Source of the DNA: LC029 sp036676475
Lineage (GTDB): Bacteria; Bacillota; Bacilli; Aneurinibacillales; RAOX-1
Length of the DNA: 21,915 bases
Assembly: GCA_036676475.1 (NCBI GenBank)
Contig: JAKFCU010000016.1
Location: 1 to 21,915, forward strand
Direction: 5' to 3'
Part shown: in pieces, positions 12,555 to 20,200 of the stretch
Layout of the letters: each line of letters opens with the position of its first letter
Position numbering within the stretch: position 1 is the stretch's first letter
Program-made: the position numbers and the translations under genes
Notes under the pieces: generated by a model
Told to the model about the DNA's origin: nothing
Databases searched by the model: none
Seen by the model: the letters and a program-made list of their open reading frames with translations, nothing else

Positions 12555-13265
12555 TTATTTGACTAAATATTTACCGATTCTTTCCTTAATACTATCAATC
12601 CCTACAGCAAAGCCAAGACCCTGATTGTTTTTAATGATAAAGGCATTCATGCCGACCACTTCCCCATTTAAATTAATCAGGGGACCGCCGCTATTTCCGG
12701 GATTGATGGCACAATCGGTTTGAATAATATCCTCGTAAAGCTTACTGGCAATTCTTACAGGACGATTTTTCGCGCTAATAATCCCTTTTGTCACTGTATG
12801 ATCCAACCCCATGGGATTGCCTACCGAAATGACAAACTCTCCCACTTTGCTTTCCGCTGAAGAGCCTATAGGCAATGGGACAAGAGGCCGGCGAGCAGGA
12901 ACTTGCAGAACAGCTAAATCCCTCTTCTCGTCAGACCATACCATCTTGGCAACCCGCTGCTCACCACTGAAAAGCTTCACGGTGATCTGTTCTGCATTAT
13001 GGACCACGTGTTCACTGGTTAGAATATATCCGTTTGGATGGATAATGAAGCCCGTTCCAAAGCTCTTGGTACCACCGGAGCTTTGTTCTGTGGGCGGAAA
13101 GAGAAAGGAGAACAGAAATTCGCTTTGCCGATTCGTCCCCCTATCTCGTGTTTCTATAGAGATGACGCTGTTTTTTGCTTTTTCTACAATGGGGACAAAA
13201 TAATTACCCGGATGATCGCAGGCAGCCATTCTCGATCTGATTTTGGAATAAAAGTTACGCTTCAA
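12555..13265 (-). CDS. Trypsin-like serine protease (S1C, HtrA-type) without PDZ
   Basis: A 236-residue protease domain. The triad is visible: His86 in LTSEHVVH, Asp116 in KRDLAVL, Ser192 in NPGNSGGPL. The oxyanion region SVGNPMGLDHTVTKGIIS is typical of HtrA/DegP. There is no C-terminal PDZ domain and no signal peptide or membrane anchor, unlike B. subtilis HtrA-type proteins; the protein ends soon after the second barrel (GLGFAVGIDSIKERI). It therefore looks like a stand-alone, probably cytosolic S1C protease. The start is TTG at 13265 with GGAGG ten bases upstream. It is convergent with the SLH gene and divergent from the Wadjet operon. Confidence 0.88.
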   Translation of the reverse strand: MKRNFYSKIRSRMAACDHPGNYFVPIVEKAKNSVISIETRDRGTNRQSEFLFSFLFPPTEQSSGGTKSFGTGFIIHPNGYILTSEHVVHNAEQITVKLFSGEQRVAKMVWSDEKRDLAVLQVPARRPLVPLPIGSSAESKVGEFVISVGNPMGLDHTVTKGIISAKNRPVRIASKLYEDIIQTDCAINPGNSGGPLINLNGEVVGMNAFIIKNNQGLGFAVGIDSIKERIGKYLVK

Positions 13266-13328
13266 AAGTCCCGATCCTCCTTCATCCTACCGTATTGTAT
13301 GATGATGAATCATCTGTTTGCGGGATAG

Positions 13329-13484
13329 GTTCATATCTCAATATATGATGAAGAGGGAAAGGCTGATTGTGTAATGGAGGAATATCCGCGGATGTACTTT
13401 ATGGACAAGGATCTCATGGTTAATGGGAATTTCGAAATGGTTGATCAACTTACACACTGGATTTTTAGCTTCACTTGTCGATAG
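13329..13484 (+). pseudogene. Possible gene remnant (about 51 codons)
   Basis: An open stretch between two TAG codons that reads like ordinary protein (ISIYDEEGKADCVMEEYP, then MDKDLMVNGNFEMVDQL). It has no convincing start; ATG at 13374 lacks a well-spaced ribosome site. Its stop codon lies inside the left arm of the hairpin repeat that begins at 13481, as if that element had cut the gene's 3' end. Family not recognised. It could instead be a short real gene. Confidence 0.3.
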
Positions 13485-13665
13485 CGGAATTTTTTTCTCT
13501 TATTCTTGAAATACGTCTCCAAAAGGGTCTATTAAAGGAAAAAAAATACGCTATCTCACTGTGAAAGCGGTTACCAACCACTTGAGAAAAGGGTTAAGGG
13601 AAAAAAATTCCTCTATCCATCCTTTTTTCAGATCATATATTGGATTAGAGGAATTTTCTTCCTCT
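13481..13665. repeat. Paired hairpin repeats with a cre-like core
   Basis: Two imperfect inverted repeats in tandem. The first pairs ATAGCG plus a T run (13481-13498) with an A run plus CGCTAT (13534-13554). The second pairs 13597-13619 with 13641-13665 around the shared ATTCCTCTA. Between them TGAAAGCGGTTACC (13562-13575) is close to the TGAAAGCGATTACA in the loop of the element at 784-1086, and both elements have GGAAAAA-type arms. They may belong to one repeat family. No coding sequence is seen here; nothing notable was found in 13666-13742 beyond a CCCATG/CATGGG pair. Confidence 0.5.
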
Positions 13666-13742
13666 ATGATCACATCTCCCATGCCTCAGCGTGTTCCAGG
13701 ACATGGGTAAAAAAATGAGGCCAAAAGGAATGCGGAAGGAAT

Positions 13743-13781
13743 TTGAATGACAATCACCTGGTGTATAATCACCGGTTTTTT
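13743..13781 (+). promoter_or_regulatory. Promoter-like site within a hairpin, upstream of jetD
   Basis: TTGAAT (13743-13748), a 15-base spacer and TATAAT (13764-13769). The -10 is exactly the loop of a stem (CC-t-GGTG with CACCGG, 13757-13775) followed by six T. As RNA it would be a Rho-independent terminator for anything transcribed from upstream; as DNA it is a candidate promoter or operator for the Wadjet operon, about 100 bases before it. The spacer is short for sigma-A. Confidence 0.4.
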
Positions 13782-13873
13782 CATGCCTTCAAATAGTTAA
13801 ATCTACCACCTCAACCTTTGTAAATTTACTTAGGATTCTCTCGAATCTTGTCGTAAAATGGGAGGGAGGTGTT

Positions 13874-14977
13874 GTGAGAATGATCAAGCTGTTAAAAGGA
13901 TTTTTACAATCGCAAAAACGGAAGCGCATGGAAACGGCCGTGATGGAAAGTTACCTTATTGAGTCAAATGGGGAGAAAGCATATTGGCAAAATGGCGGGT
14001 ACGAAGTTTTTGTTCAATCCGTTAGTGAGCTTGTGCACGAAGGAGTGCTTCGACCAGTTAAAGCTTCGAAATGGAATGGGAAAAATCCCTCTCTATATAA
14101 TAGCTACCAGTGGGTAGCGCCACCCCCTGAACTAGATCCTCTCCGTAAAGCAAAATTACTTACGTTTTACCATCCTGAACTGCAAACAAAGTATTATCAC
14201 CAACATATCCATCAGTACGATCAAGATGAATGGTATATAGAGAGGATGGACCAATTTTTTAAGGAACGAGAGGGGAAGGAGTCATCCATTCCAGCTATGA
14301 CGGTAAATGAACGATCGTTTCAGTTATTTCAGGATGAGAAATGGCTTGCATCCGCACATGGCAGGGAAGTGTTGGGAAATCTTGGACTGACCTGGGAGAA
14401 GCTCTGCTGCTACCCTACATATGAACCCTTTTTCTATTTCAGGAGAGGTGCGGATTCTGGCGGGCCAAGCAAGAATGCTCTCATTGTAGAAAACAAGGAC
14501 ACCTTTTTCTCCTTGAAATCATTATTCCAGGCCGGTTTTTACACGTGGGATAACACCTCCTTTGATTTATTGATTTACGGAGAAGGGCATAAAATCGAAA
14601 AAAGTTTTGCGTTCTTCTGGGAGCTAGAGGAGTATCGGGATTGTTTGATGCAGTTTTATTATTTCGGAGATTTCGATCCCGAAGGAATTGCTATATGGTA
14701 TCAACTACGGTTACGGTATGAAGTTTTGATTGACCCCTTTGTCCTTTTGTATTCGAAGTTGGTACAACACCATGGGCAAAAAGCACCGCAACGCCCGAAA
14801 GCCCAACGTTGTTCAGAGGAGGCTAAATCGGCATTTTTGTCGTATTTCTCATCGGATATACACCTGCTAATGGAGGATATTCTAAATCAAAATCAATATC
14901 TGCCTCAAGAGGGATTACATATCCACTTGTTGCAGCAGCTTGCTTCTACTCATTTAGATGAAGGAGGAAAACTGTGA
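13874..14977 (+). CDS. jetD: Wadjet nuclease subunit JetD
   Basis: A 367-residue protein. The N-terminal ~220 residues include winged-helix-like regions. The C-terminal part is a TOPRIM domain related to topoisomerase VI/Spo11 A subunits (DUF2220 type): the acidic residues are Glu206 in LIVENKDTF and Asp266, Asp268 and Glu270 in YYFGDFDPEG. JetD is the nuclease that cuts circular plasmid DNA once the JetABC motor has extruded it. The start is uncertain: GTG at 13874 or ATG at 13880, both served by GGAGGGAGG. Its stop overlaps the jetA start by four bases (GTGA). Here jetD is first in the operon, not last as in the type I order. Confidence 0.88.
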   Translation: MRMIKLLKGFLQSQKRKRMETAVMESYLIESNGEKAYWQNGGYEVFVQSVSELVHEGVLRPVKASKWNGKNPSLYNSYQWVAPPPELDPLRKAKLLTFYHPELQTKYYHQHIHQYDQDEWYIERMDQFFKEREGKESSIPAMTVNERSFQLFQDEKWLASAHGREVLGNLGLTWEKLCCYPTYEPFFYFRRGADSGGPSKNALIVENKDTFFSLKSLFQAGFYTWDNTSFDLLIYGEGHKIEKSFAFFWELEEYRDCLMQFYYFGDFDPEGIAIWYQLRLRYEVLIDPFVLLYSKLVQHHGQKAPQRPKAQRCSEEAKSAFLSYFSSDIHLLMEDILNQNQYLPQEGLHIHLLQQLASTHLDEGGKL

Positions 14978-16530
14978 GCCGATTGCAGGACATTGTCCAA
15001 GGATTTGATGAACGGGTACGAAACATGGCCGTTTTTGTACCTCTATTTGATTTGCGGCAAAAACAACAAGACTATCCGCTTTTTCCCATCGGTGTGGCCA
15101 TCATGCTCTTTATTTTGGAAGATATGCTGCGCGGGGAGAAAGATTGCACATATGAACGTGTGGCCTATTTTTTACAGGAACTTCTGGAGGGATATTACGA
15201 AAAGCCGATCGCTTTTGAGGAAGCTCTTGAATTGGCCCATAAGGTGATTCGGGAAGGTCTCATGAATCAAGGGCGCCCTCAAGTCATTTCGTATCCCGAT
15301 TGGGAATCAGGTTCCGAAAAATCGTATAAATTTCATCTTATTGAGTTGGAAGACTATCAAATTAAAGATAAGACGGTACGACTAAGGCTTTCCACCGAAG
15401 GTCTGGAACTTCTGTTCAAGACCAAAGAGATGTATAACGAATTACAGGTTTCGATCACGCAGCTTTACTTGCGTCAGCAAATTCAGAAAGGCGTTTTTGA
15501 TGGAGCGCTGCGTTCGGTAGAAGAGTTGGCTTTGGCTGTTCAAAATGAAAAGGTGAAAATTCGCCAACTGGAAGAAAAAATCATTCGGGACGTTCTGCAA
15601 GTGGCAAGAGAGAATGAAGTGCAAAAACAGATGGAGCGAATCAATGATCAGCTGGAACGGGAAAAACGAGTGTTTCAAGAATTAAAAGAATTGATTCGAA
15701 ATACCTCACGCGAATATCAAGTCGGCCAACTTTCGGAAAAAGAGGAAGCAGCAGTAGGGAAAATTATGCGGTTAGAACGGAAACTGCTAGATGTAATCTA
15801 CGACCATGAATCGCTGTTTAAAGACAAGCTGCGTGTGCAGCATCTCATGAATCAATCGATTGAGGCGATGATTTTACATGCCTTTAATACCCGGCTTAAC
15901 TTTGACAGCGAAGTGCTCCGTCCTGTCATCCAAGGCCAGGCTCCGCTCGATGTGCTGAAGAAGGTGCTTGATCCGATCCTGCCCATGAAACACCGCCTGT
16001 TTTTTAACCCTGCTCGTCTGTTCTTAGAACAGCCATTACGAAAGCAAGCGGAAGAACAAAATGAAGAGCAATTATGGGAAATCGAGGAGGAAGCGCTGAG
16101 GCGGGAAGAGGAGCAGGAGTTGGCACAACAAGAAGTGAGGGAGCAGAACATCGAGAGGTACCTTACTCTTGTGCTAACTCCCCTTCTTTCTGTGGAGCAA
16201 ATTCGGATGAGCGAAATTTTGGCTGAATACAGACAGCTAGAACCCAAAAAGTATCAGGAACTCATTCGGCAAATGGATTTTTACCCGTTTTTGATTGGAC
16301 TCCATCAGCTGGGGATCATTCCTTTGCTCAGCAGTTGGGAAATGGAAGCTTTCGTGCTGGATGATGTTCCGCGCCTTCTCATGCAAATGGTCGATCAAAA
16401 TCAAGCATTGCATGAATTGAAGGGTTTTGAACTGGTCGCAACCGAGGCGGTCGTTCGTTTGGAGAATGGTTATGTGATGTCTGATTTTTTGGTGAGAAGG
16501 AGGGATCCTGGTGGAGTGGGCAAAGGATGA
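14974..16530 (+). CDS. jetA: Wadjet kleisin-like subunit JetA
   Basis: A 518-residue protein in the position and size of the MukF/kleisin-like subunit. It starts with predicted helical, winged-helix-like sequence (PLFPIGVAIMLFILEDM, YERVAYFLQELLEGYY), then a long helical middle rich in Glu/Gln/Arg (two coiled-coil-like stretches near residues 190-260 and 355-395), and ends with a second globular part (YPFLIGLHQLGI). JetA bridges the JetC heads and binds JetB. The GTG start has AAGGAGGAAAACT upstream and overlaps the jetD stop. Assigned from operon context plus architecture rather than a sharp motif; the features fit the type II JetA family best, as far as I can recall it. Confidence 0.8.
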   Translation: MSRLQDIVQGFDERVRNMAVFVPLFDLRQKQQDYPLFPIGVAIMLFILEDMLRGEKDCTYERVAYFLQELLEGYYEKPIAFEEALELAHKVIREGLMNQGRPQVISYPDWESGSEKSYKFHLIELEDYQIKDKTVRLRLSTEGLELLFKTKEMYNELQVSITQLYLRQQIQKGVFDGALRSVEELALAVQNEKVKIRQLEEKIIRDVLQVARENEVQKQMERINDQLEREKRVFQELKELIRNTSREYQVGQLSEKEEAAVGKIMRLERKLLDVIYDHESLFKDKLRVQHLMNQSIEAMILHAFNTRLNFDSEVLRPVIQGQAPLDVLKKVLDPILPMKHRLFFNPARLFLEQPLRKQAEEQNEEQLWEIEEEALRREEEQELAQQEVREQNIERYLTLVLTPLLSVEQIRMSEILAEYRQLEPKKYQELIRQMDFYPFLIGLHQLGIIPLLSSWEMEAFVLDDVPRLLMQMVDQNQALHELKGFELVATEAVVRLENGYVMSDFLVRRRDPGGVGKG

Positions 16531-17287
16531 TGTGCAGTGGGCGTTTCGTATCTTTATGAAACTATTGGAAGAAGGGACTATTCGTGAGGACTTCAGAGAC
16601 TATCATTTTGCCTATCAGCGAAGTGAAGTCCGGCATATCGTAGAAGAGTTGATTGAGAAAGAAGCGAGTGTGAAGATTTTTCAAACGGGCGGAACGCTGT
16701 ATATTACACCTGGGGTGGACAATCTTCTGTTTGGTTATACCAATGCTGAATTGCGGGAAAAGATTAAGCTGCGTGATAACGGGGAATTGTATCTGGCCTA
16801 TTTCAGTATGTTGTGTTTGTTGGCTAAGTTCTACAATAGTGAGGATCAATCGCTCGCCTCCCGCCAATTCGTCCCGATTGAAGAGCTGGAGCAAACGATT
16901 ACCGATTATGTGCAGACGGTAAGTGAAACGGCGGAAGATCAGCTCGAATTGCTGGAAGAGTCGTATCAACTTAGTTTGCGTAGTGTGGCAGAAAAATGGC
17001 TGGATTTGCCGACCTTTGACGATAAAATCAAAAATTTGCGTGGAGCCCGGAATAACCGGATTAGCTTTTTGCTGCGCGTGCTTCGCTTTTTTGAAGAAGA
17101 AGGATTGGTACTTGTGCTGGAAGAACGGGAAATCCGGTTATTGCCTAAATTACAGCATCTCATCCTAAAATATTACTTCCATGGTCAACGCAAAGAGATG
17201 CTGCTGCAGTTATTGAGTGAAGGGCTGTTAATTGCAGGAAAGGAGGAGAAAACCGATGCCGCGTATTCATCGCATTCGAGTGACTAA
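16511..17287 (+). CDS. jetB: Wadjet KITE-like subunit JetB
   Basis: A 258-residue acidic protein with two winged-helix-like halves (DDVQWAFRIFMKLLEEGTI near the start; SFLLRVLRFFEEEGLVLV near residues 195-212), as in MukE/KITE proteins that bind the kleisin and DNA. The GTG start at 16511 is preceded by AAGGAGGG and lies inside the end of jetA (20-base overlap). Its own 3' end overlaps jetC by 32 bases. Such overlaps point to coupled translation of a fixed complex. Identified mainly by context and fold-like pattern. Confidence 0.78.
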   Translation: MEWAKDDVQWAFRIFMKLLEEGTIREDFRDYHFAYQRSEVRHIVEELIEKEASVKIFQTGGTLYITPGVDNLLFGYTNAELREKIKLRDNGELYLAYFSMLCLLAKFYNSEDQSLASRQFVPIEELEQTITDYVQTVSETAEDQLELLEESYQLSLRSVAEKWLDLPTFDDKIKNLRGARNNRISFLLRVLRFFEEEGLVLVLEEREIRLLPKLQHLILKYYFHGQRKEMLLQLLSEGLLIAGKEEKTDAAYSSHSSD

Positions 17288-20200
17288 TATCCAGTATGAT
17301 TACGGTAAAAAGCAAATGCCTGACCTTCTATTTGATACAGGGAGCCTGGACACGCTGCTTTTGCTGGCTAATGGAGGCGGGAAAACGCTTTTTATTCAGC
17401 TTCTGCTGCAAACGGTTCTTCCCAGGGAAAAGCTGAATGGGCGAAGCATTGCGGATCTCCTGCAATCGGAACGCTACACCGGGCATATTGTGGTGGAGTG
17501 GCTGCTGGATCGGCCCGGTGATGTCAAACATTTTCTATGTACTGGCTTTTGTTTTACCAATGGAAGGAATCAAAACCCATTGGAGTCGTTCAATTATCTG
17601 TTCGAATACGATGAGCTTGCCAGCCTGCATGTAGGGACCTTGCCGCTCATTCATGAGCATACTGATGGAGCGAGACGTCCGATCGGGTATCAGCAATTGC
17701 GCGATTGGTTGAAAGATGAATTGGGCTCCAAATTGGAGCTGCCTGAGACGATTACCGAGTATCATCGCCGTTTGCGGACGCGAAATATTCTACCTGAAGA
17801 GTGGAAAAACATCCGTGATACGAATGGTTCCGAGGGCGGTGTAGATAAGTTTTTTGAAAAAAGTAAGACAACCGCACAATTGATGGATAATATGCTCATT
17901 CCCTCTGTTGAGGAGATGATCTTTCAGAGTGAAGCCAAAAAGAAAGAGCTTATCCACGCTTTTGCTGAATATCGGACGATGCTGTTGAACATTCCCGTAA
18001 TCAAGCAAAATATAAAGGATTTTGATGCCATCCGTTCGTACGCGGAGGATGTGGTTGCACACGTTCAACAGTATGATCGTCATTTGCGTGAATGGGAACA
18101 GAAGACTGCCGAGTGGACCCGTTTGGCAAAGACGTTTCACCAGTTTGAGCAGCAGGCCGTGCAGGAGTTCCAACAGCTTCAGACAGAGCAGGAACAGATG
18201 GAAAGTGTCTTGCATGATTTGCGCTGGAAACTACAAAGTGTTGAGGTATTCATTAAACAGATGGAGTTTCAGAAGGAAGAGAAACTCGAAGAGGCGGCAC
18301 AACGGGAGTTTGATCGTCAGCACCAGGAATGGACACGATTGCTGCAGCAAACGCGTGAATATGAGGCGATGTATCATTATGGGCTAGCTCAGGCAGCTTT
18401 ATTGGAAGCAGCCGGATACCGGAGCCAACTCGAAGCGATGGATTTGAGTGAACCCGAACTATACGCTTCGCTGCAGCAGGCAAAACGAGTCTTTCGCTCG
18501 GCATGGGAGGAAAAACGGCACCATTTAGGGGAACAAATTCAGGCAGAGGAACAGCGTTTGAAGCAGATGGAGGACCATCTGCAGGAACTAAAAACACGCA
18601 AAGCTGGACTCCAGGCGGAGGATAACCAATGGCGTACGGATTGGGCTAAAATGGAACATTGGCTTTCTGACTATGAAAACCGCAAGCAAGAAGTGGTATC
18701 TCTAGTCCCCCCAGCCTATGTCTGGTCACCAGAGCAAGGGATCACCGCCTATAAGCAGGAAATGGATGGGTTACAGGATGCCCATGATGCAATCGAACAG
18801 CAGCTCCGCCAGGTACAAGATGAAATCCTCCAAACGGAAAGCCGATTAGTGGAGACGTCTGAAAGGAAAAACCAGCTTGCGATAGACCAAAGGCAGCTGC
18901 AGGATCAGTGGGATCGGTTCAATCAAGATCAAGAAGAAATGACCGGGCTTCTGGCCGGACAGTCTTTTTTCACGACAGACCTTTTAGCGGATAAAGACAA
19001 GGTGTTAGGCTACCTGAGGGAACATTCGCAACAAGCAGGGGAAGCCCGGGTGTTGGTGCAGGCGGAAGTGGCAGGTCTTGAGGAAAAGTGGGCTTTGCTG
19101 GAAGGGAAAGACTACTATATTCCCCAACAAGAGTTAGTTAAGGTGAAGCAGCGGTTGGATCGATCGGGAATTCACACCGTGCTGGGAAGCGAATGGTTAG
19201 CGGCTCAACCGTTAACCCAGGAGGAAAAAGACGCCTATCTTAACCATCAACCGCTATTGCCTTATTCGGTGCTCATTGAAGAGCACCAGGTAAATCAAGT
19301 GAAGCAGCTGATGAGACAGGGAAAAGACTGGTCAGCGGATCAGCCTATCCTCTTTTTGGTTAAGAGTGGTGCAAGTCTTCGCCCCTCGTTGTCGCAAGAG
19401 ATGTTTTTCCCGCTCTTTCAAGATGAATTGTTTATTTATCAACCGGAATCCTTGCGAATTTATACCTCTTTGGAGGCGTTTCAACAGTTTAAAGGGCAAA
19501 TGCAAACCAGCATTCAGGAGAAAAAACAGCTTCTTCAATTACACCGGGAACAGGAGCAGCAATGGAGCTATGTTTGCCACCAAATTGAGAGGTTCTATAA
19601 GTCGTATAGAGAAAATGACGTGTTAGAATGGCAGCACAAGTTGGTTCAATTGGCTGACCAACTCCATCTTGTAGAACAATTGCTTAACGATTTGAGGCGG
19701 CAGAAGGATTCAAGGTTGAACGAGCAAACCCAAGCTGAACAATCGCTAAAACAGAATGAGCAGCAACAGCAACATGTGGCGAAGACGATGGAGCAGTTGG
19801 AACGCTTCGCTGTGTGGCATGCGGAATACCCTGGGAAAGTGCAGAAAAAACGGGAAGCGGAAATCAAGTTAGAGCAGTTGGACCACGATCGAGCGGCATG
19901 TGATGCAGAAAATGAAGGCTTACTCATTCAACGCGAGACATGCCGGACCACGCTGAGAGAAATAAACCAGCTGATTAAGCAGCATGAAGTTGAATATGTA
20001 AACTATCAGTTGGAAGGTGTAGAACCCAACTTGGAATCCGCACTTTCTGATTACAACTCAGCTAAGGCAGTAGTTGATAGCTTAACCCTTCAATTGAATG
20101 AAAAAGACCGGGATCGGAAGAACTTAGTAGCCTTGCTCGAGAAAGCGGAGAAAGTTGCCGCAGATGCCCTGGATGAAACCCGGCAAAGTGGTTTGGAAGT

